In this document: positions 35,442-49,618 of the stretch, one piece after another
How positions within the stretch are numbered: the first letter of the stretch is position 1
Layout: the number at the start of each line of letters is the position of its first letter
DNA from: Euonymus europaeus
Lineage: Eukaryota; Streptophyta; Magnoliopsida; Celastrales; Celastraceae
Length of the DNA: 64,000 bases
Assembly (NCBI GenBank): GCA_963580455.1
Contig: OY756960.1
Span: forward strand, 1,054,001 to 1,118,000
Reading direction: 5' to 3'
Notes under the pieces: generated by a model
What the model saw: the letters and a program-made list of their open reading frames with translations, nothing else
Told to the model about the DNA's origin: nothing
Databases searched by the model: none
Translations under genes and position numbers: made by a program

Positions 35442-37516
35442 GATTTTTAGCTTGATTTCACACTACTTTTCGAGCTCTACGATCTTGGCGTTTCGGATTT
35501 TGATTTCAGAACTCGTGGCTAGTTGGTCTCGTTTCACCTAATTTGCCGCGAAATGTGGTTTCTTTACGTAAACGGTTTTATGAATATCCGTTGACTCCGA
35601 GTTCTGAATTCGGTGATTTTTAGCTTGATTTCATACTACTTTTCGAGCTCTACGATCCTGGCGTTTCGGAATTTGATATCAGAACTCGTGGCTAGTTGGT
35701 CTCGTTTCACCTAGTTAGCCGCGAAATGTGGTTTCTTTACGTAAACGGTTTTATGAATATCCGTTGACTCCGAGTTCTGAATTCGGTGATTTTTAGCTTG
35801 ATTTCACACTACTTTTCGAGCTCTACAATCCTGGCGTTTCGGATTTTGATTTCAGAACTCGTGGCTAGTTGGTCTCGTTTCACCTAGTTAGCCGCGAAAT
35901 GTGGTTTCTTTACGTAAACGGTTTTATGAATATCCGTTGACTCCGAGTTCTGAATTCGGTGATTTTTAGCTTGATTACACACTACTTTTCGAGCTCTACG
36001 ATCCTGGCGTTTCCGATTTTGATTTCAGAACTCGTGGCTAGTTGGTCTCGTTTCACCTAGTTAGCCGCGAAATGTGGTTTCTTTACGTAAACGGTTTTAT
36101 GAATATCCGTTGACTCCGAGTTCTGAATTCGGTGATTTTTAGCTTGATTTCACACTAATTTTCGAGCTCTACGATCCTGGCGTTTCCGATTTTGATTTCA
36201 GAACTCGTGGCTAGTTGGTCTCGTTTCACCTAGTTAGCCGCGAAATGTGGTTTCTTTACGTAAACGGTTTTATGAATATCCGTTGACTCCGAGTTCTGAA
36301 TTCGGTGATTTTTAGCTTGATTTCACACTAATTTTCGAGCTCTACGATCCTGGCATTTCGGATTTTGATTTCAGAACTCGTGGCTAGTTGGTCTCGTTTC
36401 ACCTAGTTAGCCGCGAAATGTGGTTTCTTTACGTAAACGGTTTTATGAATATCCGTTGACTCCGAGTTCTGAATTCGGTGATTTTTAGCTTGATTTCACA
36501 CTACTTTTCGAGCTCTACAATCCTGGCATTTCGGATTTTGATTTCAGAAATCGTGGCTAGTAGGTCTCGTTTCACCTAGTTAGCCGCGAAATGTGGTTTC
36601 TTTACGTAAACGGTTTTATGAATATCCGTTGACTCCGAGTTCTGAATTCGGTGATTTTTAGCTTGATTTCAAACTACTTTTCGAGCTCTACGATCCTGGC
36701 GTTTCGGAATTTGATTTCAGAACTCGTGGCTAGTTGGTCTCGTTTCACCTAGTTAGCCGCGAAATGTGGTTTCTTTACGTAAACGGTTTTATGAATATCC
36801 GATGACTCCGAGTTCTGAATTCGGTGATTTTTAGCTTGATTTCACACTACTTTTCGAGCTCTACAATCCTGGCATTTCGGATTTTGATTTCAGAACTCGT
36901 GGCTAGTTGGTCTCGTTTCACCTAGTTAGCCGCGAAATGTGGTTTCTTTACGTAAACGGTTTTATGAATATCCGTTGACTCCGAGTTCTGAATTCGGTGA
37001 TTTTTAGATTGATTACACACTACTTTTCGAGCTCTACGATCCTGGCGTTTCGGATTTTGATTTCAGAACTCGTGGCTAGTTGGTCTCGTTTCACCTAGTT
37101 AGCCGCGAAATGTGGTTTCTTTACGTAAACGGTTTTATGAATATCCGTTGACTCCGAGTTCTGAATTCGGTGATTTTTAGCTTGATTTCACACTAATTTT
37201 CGAGCTCTACGATCCTGGCGTTTCGGATTTTGATTTCAGAACTCGTGGCTAGTTGGTCTCGTTTCACCTATTTAGCCGCAAAATGTGGTTTCTTTACGTA
37301 AACGGTTTTATGAATATCCGTTGACTCCGAGTTCTGAATTCGGTGATTTTTAGCTTGATTTCACACTAATTTTCGAGCTCTACGATCCTGACGTTTCGGA
37401 TTTTGATTTCAGAACTCGTAGCTAGTTGGTCTCGTTTCACCTAGTTAGCCGCGAAATGTGCATCTTTACGTAAACGGTTTTATGAATATCCGTTGACTCC
37501 GAGTTCTGAATTCGGT
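35442..37516 (+). repeat. 12-monomer module of higher-order repeat II (2075 bp)
   Basis: The module opens with CTTGGCG and TAATTTGCCGCG, then TTTCATACTAC with TTGATATCAG, and closes with CTATTTAGCCGCAAAATG, then CCTGACG with TGTGCATC. Its internal series (GAAATCG with TAGTAGG, TTTCAAACTAC, CCGATGACTCC) matches 44432-46679. That related module has 13 monomers, one more than here. The equally long module at 33367-35441 shares the opening but has a different middle, so equal length does not mean equal content. Confidence 0.82.
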
Positions 37517-38380
37517 GATTTTTAGCTTGATTTCACACTACTTTTCGAGCTCTACGATCCTGGCGTTTCGGATTTTGATTTCAGAACTCGTGGCTAGTTG
37601 GTCTCGTTTCACCTAGTTTGCCGCGAAATGTGGTTTCTTTACGTAAACGGTTTTATGAATATCCGTTGACTCCGAGTTCTGAATTCGGTGATTTTTAGCT
37701 TGATTTCATACTACTTTTCGAGCTCTACGATCCTGGCGTTTCGGAATTTGATTTCAGAACTCGTGGCTAGTTGGTCTCGTTTCACCTAGTTAGCCGCGAA
37801 ATGTGGTTTCTTTACGTAAACGGTTTTATGAATATCCGTTGACTCCGAAATCTGAATTCGGTGATTTTTAGCTTGATTTCACACTACTTTTCGAGCTCTA
37901 CAATCCTGGCGTTTCGGATTTTGATTTCAGAACTCGTGGCTAGTTGGTCTCGTTTCACCTAGTTAGCCGCGAAATGTGGTTTCTTTACGTAAACGGTTTT
38001 ATGAATATCCGTTGACTCCGAGTTCTGAATTCGGTGATTTTTAGCTTGATTACACACTACTTTTCGCGCTCTACGATCCTGGCGTTTCGGATTTTGATTT
38101 CAGAACTCGTGGCTGGTTGGTCTCGTTTCACCTAGTTAGCCGCGAAATGTGGTTTCTTTACGTAAACGGTTTTATGAATATCCGTTGACTCCGAGTTCTG
38201 AATTCGGTGATTTTTAGCTTGATTTCACGCTAATTTTCGAGCTCTACGATCCTGGCGTTTCGGATTTTGATTTCAGAACTCGTAGCTAGTTGGTCTCGTT
38301 TCACCTAGTTAGCCGCGAAATGTGGATCTTTACGTAAACGGTTTTATGAATATCCGTTGACTCCGAGTTCTGAATTCGGT

Positions 38381-40455
38381 GATTTTTAGCTTGATTTCAC
38401 ACTACTTTTCGAGCTCTACGATCCTGGCGTTTCGGATTTTGATTTCAGAACTCGTGGCTAGTTGGTCTCGTTTCACCTAGTTTTCCGCGAAATGTGGTTT
38501 CTTTACGTAAACGGTTTTATGAATATCCGTTGACTCCGAGTTCTGAATTCGGTGATTTTTAGCTTGATTTCATACTACTTTTCGACCTCTACGATCCTGG
38601 CGTTTCGGAATTTGATTTCAGAACTCGTGGCTAGTTGGTCTCGTTTCACCTAGTTAGCCGCGAAATGTGGTTTCTTTACGTAAACGGTTTTATGAATATC
38701 CGTTGACTCCGAGTTCTGAATTCGGTGATTTTTAGCTTGATTTCACACTACTTTTCGAGCTCTACAATCCTGGCTTTTCGGATTCTGATTTCAGAACTCG
38801 TGGCTAGTTGGTCTCGTTTCACCTAGTTAGCCGCGAAATGTGGTTTCTTTACGTAAACGGTTTTATGAATATCCGTTGACTCCGAGTTCTGAATTCGGTG
38901 ATTTTTAGCTTGATTACACACTACTTTTCGAGCTCTACGATCCTGGCGTTTCCGATTTTGATTTCAGAACTCGTGGCTAGTTGGTCTCGTTTCACCTAGT
39001 TAGCCGCGAAATGTGGTTTCTTTACGTAAACGGTTTTATGAATATCCGTTGACTCCGAGTTCTGAATTCGGTGATTTTTAGCTTGATTTCACACTAATTT
39101 TCGAGCTCTACGATCCTGGCGTTTCGGATTTTGATTTCAGAACTCGTGGCTAGTTGGTCTCGTTTCACCTAGTTAGCCGCGAAATGTGGTTTCTTTACGT
39201 AAACGGTTTTATGAATATCCGTTGACTCCGAGTTCTGAATTCGGTGATTTTTAGCTTGATTTCACACTACTTTTCGAGCTCTACGATCCTGGCATTTCGG
39301 ATTTTGATTTCAGAACTCGTGGCTAGTTGGTCTCGTTTCACCTAGTTAGCCGCGAAATGTGGTTTCTTTACGTAAACGGTTTTATGAATATCCGTTGACT
39401 CCGAGTTCTGAATTCGGTGATTTTTAGCTTGATTTCACACTACTTTTCGAGCTCTACAATCCTGGAATTTCGGATTTTGATTTCAGAAATCGTGGCTAGT
39501 AGGTCTCGTTTCACCTAGTTAGCCGCGAAATGTGGTTTCTTTACGTAAACGGTTTTATGAATATCTGTTGACTCCGAGTTCTGAATTCGGTGATTTTTAG
39601 GTTGATTTCAAACTACTTTTCGAGCTCTACGATCCTGGCGTTTCGGAATTTGATTTCAGAACCCGTGGCTAGTTGGTCTCGTTTCACCTAGTTAGCCGCG
39701 AAATGTGGTTTCTTTACGTAAACGGTTTTATGAATATCCGATGACTCCGAGTTCTGAATTCGGTGATTTTTAGCTTGATTTCACACTACTTTTCGAGCTC
39801 TACAATCCTGGCATTTCGGATTTTGATTTCAGAACTCGTGGCTAGTTGGTCTCGTTTCACCTAGTTAGCCGCGAAATGTGGTTTCTTTACGTAAACGGTT
39901 TTATGAATATCCGTTGACTCCGAGTTCTGAATTCGGTGATTTTTAGCTTGATTACACACTACTTTTCGAGCTCTACGATCCTGGCGTTTCGGATTTTGAT
40001 TTCAGAACTCGTGGCTAGTTGGTCTCGTTTCACCTAGTTAGCCGCGAAATGTGGTTTCTTTACCTAAACGGTTTTATGAATATCCGTTGACTCCGAGTTC
40101 TGAATTCGGTGATTTTTAGCTTGATTTCACACTAATTTTCGAGCTCTACGATCCTGGCGTTTCGGATTTTGATTTCAGAACTCGTGGCTAGTTGGTCTCG
40201 TTTCACCTATTTAGCCGCAAAATGTGGTTTCTTTACGTAAACGGTTTTATGAATATCCGTTGATTCCGAGTTCTGAATTCGGTGATTTTTAGCTTGATTT
40301 CACACTAATTTTCGAGCTCTATGATCCTGACGTTTCGGATTTTGATTTCAGAACTCGTAGCTAGTTGGTCTCGTTTCACCTAGTTAGCCGCGAAATGTGC
40401 ATCTTTACGTAAACGGTTTTATGAATATCCGTTGACTCCGAGTTCTGAATTCGGT
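38381..40455 (+). repeat. 12-monomer duplication, first copy (2075 bp)
   Basis: The order is: 1 TAGTTTTCCGCG; 2 TTTCATACTAC with CGACCTC and CGGAATTTG; 3 GGCTTTTCGGATTCTG; 4 GATTACAC with TTTCCGATT; 5 ACTAATTTT; 6 GGCATTTCGG; 7 CCTGGAATTTCGG with AGAAATCG, TAGTAGG and ATCTGTTGAC; 8 TAGGTTGATTTCAAAC with AACCCGTGG and CCGATGACTCC; 9 CAATCC GGCATTTCGG; 10 GATTACAC with TTACCTAAAC; 11 CTATTTAGCCGCAAAATG with TTGATTCCGAG; 12 CTCTATGATCCTGACG with TGTGCATC. All of these return in the next 2075 bp. Confidence 0.94.
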
Positions 40456-42530
40456 GATTTTTAGCTTGATTTCACACTACTTTTCGAGCTCTACGATCCT
40501 GGCGTTTCGGATTTTGATTTCAGAACTCGTGGCTAGTTGGTCTCGTTTCACCTAGTTTTCCGCGAAATGTGGTTTCTTTACGTAAACGGTTTTATGAATA
40601 TCCGTTGACTCCGAGTTCTGAATTCGGTGATTTTTAGCTTGATTTCATACTACTTTTCGACCTCTACGATCCTGGCGTTTCGGAATTTGATTTCAGAACT
40701 CGTGGCTAGTTGGTCTCGTTTCACCTAGTTAGCCGCGAAATGTGGTTTCTTTACGTAAACGGTTTTATGAATATCCGTTGACTCCGAGTTCTGAATTCGG
40801 TGATTTTTAGCTTGATTTCACACTACTTTTCGAGCTCTACAATCCTGGCTTTTCGGATTCTGATTTCAGAACTCGTGGCTAGTTGGTCTCGTTTCACCTA
40901 GTTAGCCGCGAAATGTGGTTTCTTTACGTAAACGGTTTTATGAATATCCGTTGACTCCGAGTTCTGAATTCGGTGATTTTTAGCTTGATTACACACTACT
41001 TTTCGAGCTCTACGATCCTGGCGTTTCCGATTTTGATTTCAGAACTCGTGGCTAGTTGGTCTCGTTTCACCTAGTTAGCCGCGAAATGTGGTTTCTTTAC
41101 GTAAACGGTTTTATGAATATCCGTTGACTCCGAGTTCTGAATTCGGTGATTTTTAGCTTGATTTCACACTAATTTTCGAGCTCTACGATCCTGGCGTTTC
41201 GGATTTTGATTTCAGAACTCGTGGCTAGTTGGTCTCGTTTCACCTAGTTAGCCGCGAAATGTGGTTTCTTTACGTAAACGGTTTTATGAATATCCGTTGA
41301 CTCCGAGTTCTGAATTCGGTGATTTTTAGCTTGATTTCACACTACTTTTCGAGCTCTACGATCCTGGCATTTCGGATTTTGATTTCAGAACTCGTGGCTA
41401 GTTGGTCTCGTTTCACCTAGTTAGCCGCGAAATGTGGTTTCTTTACGTAAACGGTTTTATGAATATCCGTTGACTCCGAGTTCTGAATTCGGTGATTTTT
41501 AGCTTGATTTCACACTACTTTTCGAGCTCTACAATCCTGGAATTTCGGATTTTGATTTCAGAAATCGTGGCTAGTAGGTCTCGTTTCACCTAGTTAGCCG
41601 CGAAATGTGGTTTCTTTACGTAAACGGTTTTATGAATATCTGTTGACTCCGAGTTCTGAATTCGGTGATTTTTAGGTTGATTTCAAACTACTTTTCGAGC
41701 TCTACGATCCTGGCGTTTCGGAATTTGATTTCAGAACCCGTGGCTAGTTGGTCTCGTTTCACCTAGTTAGCCGCGAAATGTGGTTTCTTTACGTAAACGG
41801 TTTTATGAATATCCGATGACTCCGAGTTCTGAATTCGGTGATTTTTAGCTTGATTTCACACTACTTTTCGAGCTCTACAATCCTGGCATTTCGGATTTTG
41901 ATTTCAGAACTCGTGGCTAGTTGGTCTCGTTTCACCTAGTTAGCCGCGAAATGTGGTTTCTTTACGTAAACGGTTTTATGAATATCCGTTGACTCCGAGT
42001 TCTGAATTCGGTGATTTTTAGCTTGATTACACACTACTTTTCGAGCTCTACGATCCTGGCGTTTCGGATTTTGATTTCAGAACTCGTGGCTAGTTGGTCT
42101 CGTTTCACCTAGTTAGCCGCGAAATGTGGTTTCTTTACCTAAACGGTTTTATGAATATCCGTTGACTCCGAGTTCTGAATTCGGTGATTTTTAGCTTGAT
42201 TTCACACTAATTTTCGAGCTCTACGATCCTGGCGTTTCGGATTTTGATTTCAGAACTCGTGGCTAGTTGGTCTCGTTTCACCTATTTAGCCGCAAAATGT
42301 GGTTTCTTTACGTAAACGGTTTTATGAATATCCGTTGATTCCGAGTTCTGAATTCGGTGATTTTTAGCTTGATTTCACACTAATTTTCGAGCTCTATGAT
42401 CCTGACGTTTCGGATTTTGATTTCAGAACTCGTAGCTAGTTGGTCTCGTTTCACCTAGTTAGCCGCGAAATGTGCATCTTTACGTAAACGGTTTTATGAA
42501 TATCCGTTGACTCCGAGTTCTGAATTCGGT
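40456..42530 (+). repeat. 12-monomer duplication, second copy (2075 bp)
   Basis: This copy repeats the preceding unit with the same private variants, including TAGTTTTCCGCG (about 40556), TAGGTTGATTTCAAAC (about 41675), TTACCTAAAC (about 42137), TTGATTCCGAG and CTCTATGATCC. I see no clear difference by eye. The next monomer (42531) reads TAGTTTGCCGCG rather than TTTTCCGCG, so there is no third copy. This is one of the youngest events in the array. Confidence 0.94.
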
Positions 42531-44431
42531 GATTTTTAGCTTGATTTCACACTACTTTTCGAGCTCTACGATCCTGGCGTTTCGGATTTTGATTTCAGAA
42601 CTCGTGGCTAGTTGGTCTCGTTTCACCTAGTTTGCCGCGAAATGTGGTTTCTTTACGTAAACGGTTTTATAAATATCCGTTGACTCCGAGTTCTGAATTC
42701 GGTGATTTTTAGCTTGATTTCATACTACTTTTCGAGCTCTACGATCCTGGCGTTTCGGAATTTGATTTCAGAACTCGTGGCTAGTTGGTCTCGTTTCACC
42801 TAGTTAGCCGCGAAATGTGGTTTCTTTACGTAAACGGTTTTATGAATATCCGTTGACTCCGAGTTCTGAATTCGGTGATTTTTAGCTTGATTTCACACTA
42901 CTTTTCGAGCTCTACAATCCTGGCGTTTCGGATTTTGATTTCAGAACTCGTGGCTAGTTGGTCTCGTTTCACCTAGTTAGCCGCGAAATGTGGTTTCTTT
43001 ACGTAAACGGTTTTATGAATTTCCGTTGACTCCGAGTTCTGAATTCGGTGATTTTTAGCTTGATTACACACTACTTTTCGAGCTCTACGATCCTGGCGTT
43101 TCGGATTTTGATTTCAGAACTCGTGGCTAGTTGGTCTCGTTTCACCTAGTTAGCCGCGAAATGTGGTTTCTTTACGTAAACGGTTTTATGAATATCCGTT
43201 GACTCCGAGTTCTGAATTCGGTGATTTTTAGCTTGATTTCACACTAATTTTCGAGCTCTACGATCCTGGCGTTTCGGATTTTGATTTCAGAACTCGTAGC
43301 TAGTTGGTCTTGTTTCACCTAGTTAGCCGCGAAATGTGGATCTTTACGTAAACGGTTTTATGAATATCCGTTGACTCCGAGTTCTGAATTCGGTGATTTT
43401 TAGCTTGATTTCACACTACTTTTCGAGCTCTACGATCCTGGCGTTTCGGATTTTGATTTCAGAACTCGTGGCTAGTTGGTCTCGTTTCACCTAGTTTGCC
43501 GCGAAATGTGGTTTCTTTACGTAAACGGTTTTATGAATATCCGTTGACTCCGAATTCTGAATTCGGTGATTTTTAGCTTGATTTCATACTACTTTTCGAC
43601 CTCTACGATCCTGGCGTTTCAGAATTTGATTTCAGAACTCGTGGCTAGTTGGTCTCGTTTCACCTAGTTAGCCGCGAAATGTGGTTTCTTTATGTAAACG
43701 GTTTTATGAATATCCGTTGACTCCGAGTTCTGAATTCGGTGATTTTTAGCTTGATTTCACACTACTTTTCGAGCTCTACAATCCTGGCTTTTCGGATTCT
43801 GATTTCAGAACTCGTGGCTAGTTGGTCTCGTTTCACCTAGTTAGCCGCGAAATGTGGTTTCTTTACGTAAACGGTTTTATGAATATCCGTTGACTCCGAG
43901 TTCTGAATTCGGTGATTTTTAGCTTGATTACACACTACTTTTCGAGCTCTACGATCCTGGCGTTTCGGATTTTGATTTCAGAACTCGTGGCTAGTTGGTC
44001 TCGTTTCACCTAGTTAGCCGCGAAATGTGGTTTCTTTACGTAAACGGTTTTATGAATATCCGTTGACTCCGAGTTCTGAATTCGGTGATTTTTAGCTTGA
44101 TTTCACACTAATTTTCGAGCTCTACGATCCTGGCGTTTCGGATTTTGATTTCAGAACTCGTGGCTAGTTGGTCTCGTTTCACCTATTTAGCCGCAAAATG
44201 TGGTTTCTTTACGTAAACGGTTTTATGAATATCCGTTGACTCCGAGTTCTGAATTCGGTGATTTTTAGCTTGATTTCACACTAATTTTCGAGCTCTACGA
44301 TCCTGACGTTTCGGATTTTGATTTCAGAACTCGTAGCTAGTTGGTCTCGTTTCACCTAGTTAGCCGCGAAATGTGGATCTTTACGTAAACGGTTTTATGA
44401 ATATCCGTTGACTCCGAGTTCTGAATTCGGT

Positions 44432-46679
44432 GATTTTTAGCTTGAATTCACACTACTTTTCGAGCTCTACGATCTTGGCGTTTCGGATTTTGATTTCAGA
44501 ACTCGTGGCTAGTTGGTCTCGTTTCACCTAATTTGCCGCGAAATGTGGTTTCTTTACGTAAACGGTTTTATGAATATCCGTTGACTCCGAGTTCTGAATT
44601 CGGTGATTTTTAGCTTGATTTCATACTACTTTTCGAGCTCTACGATCCTGGCGTTTCGGAATTTGATATCAGAACTCGTGGCTAGTTGGTCTCGTTTCAC
44701 CTAGTTAGCCGCGAAATGTGGTTTCTTTACGTAAACGGTTTTATGAATATCCGTTGACTCCGAGTTCTGAATTCGGTGATTTTTAGCTTGATTTCACACT
44801 AATTTTCGAGCTCTACAATCCTGGCGTTTCGGATTTTGATTTCAGAACTCGTGGCTAGTTGGTCTCGTTTCACCTAGTTAGCCGCGAAATGTGGTTTCTT
44901 TACGTAAACGGTTTTATGAATATCCGTTGACTCCGAGTTCTGAATTCGGTGATTTTTAGCTTGATTACACACTACTTTTCGAGCTCTACGATCCTGGCGT
45001 TTCGGATTTTGATTTCAGAACTCGTGGCTAGTTGGTCTCGTTTCACCTAGTTAGCCGCGAAATGTGGTTTCTTTACGTAAACGGTTTTATGAATATCCGT
45101 TGACTCCGAGTTCTGAATTCGGTGATTTTTAGCTTGATTTCACACTAATTTTCGAGCTCTACGATCCTGGCGTTTCCGATTTTGATTTCAGAACTCGTGG
45201 CTAGTTGGTCTCGTTTCACCTAGTTAGCCGCGAAATGTGGTTTCTTTACGTAAACGGTTTTATGAATATCCGTTGACTCCGAGTTCTGAATTCGGTGATT
45301 TTTAGCTTGATTTCACACTAATTTTCGAGCTCTACGATCCTGGCGTTTCGGATTTTGATTTCAGAACTCGTGGCTAGTTGGTCTCGTTTCACCTAGTTAG
45401 CCGCGAAATGTGGTTTCTTTACGTAAACGGTTTTATGAATATCCGTTGACTCCGAGTTCTGAATTCGGTGATTTTTAGCTTGATTTCACACTACTTTTCG
45501 AGCTCTACGATCCTGGCATTTCGGATTTTGATTTCAGAACTCGTGGCTAGTTGGTCTCGTTTCACCTAGTTAGCCGCGAAATGTGGTTTCTTTACGTAAA
45601 CGGTTTTATGAATATCCGTTGACTCCGAGTTCTGAATTCGGTGATTTTTAGCTTGATTTCACACTACTTTTCGAGCTCTACAATCCTGGCATTTCGGATT
45701 TTGATTTCAGAAATCGTGGCTAGTAGGTCTCGTTTCACCTAGTTAGCCGCGAAATGTGGTTTCTTTACGTAAACGGTTTTATGAATATCCGTTGACTCCG
45801 AGTTCTGAATTCGGTGATTTTTAGCTTGATTTCAAACTACTTTTCGAGCTCTACGATCCTGGCGTTTCGGAATTTGATTTCAGAACTCGTGGCTAGTTGG
45901 TCTCGTTTCACCTAGTTAGCCGCGAAATGTGGTTTCTTTACGTAAACGGTTTTATGAATATCCGATGACTCCGAGTTCTGAATTCGGTGATTTTTAGCTT
46001 GATTTCACACTACTTTTCGAGCTCTACAATCCTGGCATTTCGGATTTTGATTTCAGAACTCGTGGCTAGTTGGTCTCGTTTCACCTAGTTAGCCGCGAAA
46101 TGTGGTTTCTTTACGTAAACGGTTTTATGAATATCCGTTGACTCCGAGTTCTGAATTCGGTGATTTTTAGCTTGATTACACACTACTTTTCGAGCTCTAC
46201 GATCCTGGCGTTTCGGATTTTGATTTCAGAACTCGTGGCTAGTTGGTCTCGTTTCACCTAGTTAGCCGCGAAATGTGGTTTCTTTACGTAAACGGTTTTA
46301 TGAATATCCGTTGACTCCGAGTTCTGAATTCGGTGATTTTTAGCTTGATTTCACACTAATTTTCGAGCTCTACGATCCTGGCGTTTCGGATTTTGATTTC
46401 AGAACTCGTGGCTAGTTGGTCTCGTTTCACCTATTTAGCCGCAAAATGTGGTTTCTTTACGTAAACGGTTTTATGAATATCCGTTGACTCCGAGTTCTGA
46501 ATTCGGTGATTTTTAGCTTGATTTCACACTAATTTTCGAGCTCTACGATCCTGACGTTTCGGATTTTGATTTCAGAACTCGTAGCTAGTTGGTCTCGTTT
46601 CACCTAGTTAGCCGCGAAATGTGCATCTTTACGTAAACGGTTTTATGAATATCCGTTGACTCCGAGTTCTGAATTCGGT
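44432..46679 (+). repeat. 13-monomer module of higher-order repeat II (2248 bp)
   Basis: This is a relative of the 35442-37516 module with one extra monomer of the ACTAATTTT type in the middle. It opens with a private GCTTGAATTCACAC (about 44443), then CTTGGCG with TAATTTGCCGCG and TTGATATCAG, and ends with the CCTGACG/TGTGCATC monomer at 46508. The flanking 5-monomer module that follows carries CCGAAATCTG (47011) and TTTCGCGCTC (about 47229). These lie exactly 9163 bp from the same variants at 37848 and 38066. Confidence 0.82.
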
Positions 46680-48753
46680 GATTTTTAGCTTGATTTCACA
46701 CTACTTTTCGAGCTCTACGATCCTGGCGTTTCGGATTTTGATTTCAGAACTCGTGGCTAGTTGGTCTCGTTTCACCTAGTTTGCCGCGAAATGTGGTTTC
46801 TTTACGTAAACGGTTTTATGAATATCCGTTGACTCCGAGTTCTGAATTCGGTGATTTTTAGCTTGATTTCATACTACTTTTCGAGCTCTACGATCCTGGC
46901 GTTTCGGAATTTGATTTCAGAACTCGTGGCTAGTTGGTCTCGTTTCACCTAGTTAGCCGCGAAATGTGGTTTCTTTACGTAAACGGTTTTATGAATATCC
47001 GTTGACTCCGAAATCTGAATTCGGTGATTTTTAGCTTGATTTCACACTACTTTTCGAGCTCTACAATCCTGGCGTTTCGGATTTTGATTTCAGAACTCGT
47101 GGCTAGTTGGTCTCGTTTCACCTAGTTAGCCGCGAAATGTGGTTTCTTTACGTAAACGGTTTTATGAATATCCGTTGACTCCGAGTTCTGAATTCGGTGA
47201 TTTTTAGCTTGATTACACACTACTTTTCGCGCTCTACGATCCTGGCGTTTCGGATTTTGATTTCAGAACTCGTGGCTAGTTGGTCTCGTTTCACCTAGTT
47301 AGCCGCGAAATGTGGTTTCTTTACGTAAACGGTTTTATGAATATCCGTTGACTCCGAGTTCTGAATTCGGTGATTTTTAGCTTGATTTCACACTAATTTT
47401 CGAGCTCTACGATCCTGGCGTTTCGGATTTTGATTTCAGAACTCGTAGCTAGTTGGTCTCGTTTCACCTAGTTAGCCGCGAAATGTGGATCTTTACGTAA
47501 ACGGTTTTATGAATATCCGTTGACTCCGAGTTCTGAATTCGGTGATTTTTAGCTTGATTTCACACTACTTTTCGAGCTCTACGATCCTGGCGTTTCGGAT
47601 TTTGATTTCAGAACTCGTGGCTAGTTGGTCTCGTTTCACCTAGTTTGCCGCGAAATGTGGTTTCTTTACGTAAACGGTTTTATGAATATCCGTTGACTCC
47701 GAGTTCTGAATTCGGTGATTTTTAGCTTGATTTCATACTACTTTTCGAGCTCTACGATCCTGGCGTTTCGGAATTTGATTTCAGAACTCGTGGCTAGTTG
47801 GTCTCGTTTCACCTAGTTAGCCGCGAAATGTGGTTTCTTTACGTAAACGGTTTTATGAATATCCGTTGACTCCGAGTTCTGAATTCGGTGATTTTTAGCT
47901 TGATTTCACACTACTTTTCGAGCTCTACAATCCTGGCGTTTCGGATTCTGATTTCAGAACTCGTGGCTAGTTGGTCTCGTTTCACCTAGTTAGCCGCGAA
48001 ATGTGGTTTCTTTACGTAAACGGTTTTATGAATATCCGTTGACTCCGAGTTCTGAATTCGGTGATTTTTAGCTTGATTACACACTACTTTTCGAGCTCTA
48101 CGATCCTGGCGTTTCGGATTTTGATTTCAGAACTCGTGGCTAGTTGGTCTCGTTTCACCTAGTTAGCCGCGAAATGTGGTTTCTTTACGTAAACGGTTTT
48201 ATGAATATCCGTTGACTCCGAGTTCTGAATTCGGTGATTTTTAGCTTGATTACACACTACTTTTCGAGCTCTACGATCCTGGCGTTTCGGATTTTGATTT
48301 CAGAACTCGTGGCTAGTTGGTCTCGTTTCACCTAGTTAGCCGCGAAATGTGGTTTCTTTACGTAAACGGTTTTATGAATATCCGTTGACTCCGAGTTCTG
48401 AATTCGGTGATTTTTAGCTTGATTTCACACTAATTTTCGAGCTCTACGATCCTGGCGTTTCGGATTTTGATTTCAGAACTCGTGGCTAGTTGGTCTCGTT
48501 TCACCTATTTAGCCGCAAAATGTGGTTTCTTTACGTAAACGGTTTTATGAATATCCGTTGACTCCGAGTTCTGAATTCGGTGATTTTTAGCTTGATTTCA
48601 CACTAATTTTCGAGCTCTACGATCCTGACGTTTCGGATTTTGATTTCAGAACTCGTAGCTAGTTGGTCTCGTTTCACCTAGTTAGCCGCGAAATGTGCAT
48701 CTTTACGTAAACGGTTTTATGAATATCCGTTGACTCCGAGTTCTGAATTCGGT
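46680..48753 (+). repeat. 12-monomer module with two deletion monomers (2074 bp)
   Basis: The module runs from after the TGTGCATC monomer at 46508 to the end of the next one at 48582-48753, and includes a TGTGGATC monomer at 47372. Its first monomers (TAGTTTGCCGCG, TTTCATACTAC, CCGAAATCTG, GATTACAC with TTTCGCGCTC) recur after it: CCGAAATCTG at 49085 is 2074 bp downstream. The third cycle breaks after 49.4 kb, where the array switches to ACTAATTTT monomers. In the middle, two GATTACAC monomers stand side by side (about 48063 and 48236), a local one-monomer duplication. Confidence 0.8.
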
Positions 48754-49618
48754 GATTTTTAGCTTGATTTCACACTACTTTTCGAGCTCTACGATCCTGG
48801 CGTTTCGGATTTTGATTTCAGAACTCGTGGCTAGTTGGTCTCGTTTCACCTAGTTTGCCGCGAAATGTGGTTTCTTTACGTAAACGGTTTTATGAATATC
48901 CGTTGACTCCGAGTTCTGAATTCGGTGATTTTTAGCTTGATTTCATACTACTTTTCGAGCTCTACGATCCTGGCGTTTCGGAATTTGATTTCAGAACTCG
49001 TGGCTAGTTGGTCTCGTTTCACCTAGTTAGCCGCGAAATGTGGTTTCTTTACGTAAACGGTTTTATGAATATCCGTTGACTCCGAAATCTGAATTCGGTG
49101 ATTTTTAGCTTGATTTCACACTACTTTTCGAGCTCTACAATCCTGGCGTTTCGGATTTTGATTTCAGAACTCGTGGCTAGTTGGTCTCGTTTCACCTAGT
49201 TAGCCGCGAAATGTGGTTTCTTTACGTAAACGGTTTTATGAATATCCGTTGACTCCGAGTTCTGAATTCGGTGATTTTTAGCTTGATTACACACTACTTT
49301 TCGCGCTCTACGATCCTGGCGTTTCGGATTTTGATTTCAGAACTCGTGGCTAGTTGGTCTCGTTTCACCTAGTTAGCCGCGAAATGTGGTTTCTTTACGT
49401 AAACGGTTTTATGAATATCCGTTGACTCCGAGTTCTGAATTCGGTGATTTTTAGCTTGATTACACACTACTTTTCGAGCTCTACGATCCTGGCGTTTCGG
49501 ATTTTGATTTCAGAACTCGTGGCTAGTTGGTCTCGTTTCACCTAGTTAGCCGCGAAATGTGGTTTCTTTACGTAAACGGTTTTATGAATATCCGTTGACT
49601 CCGAGTTCTGAATTCGGT

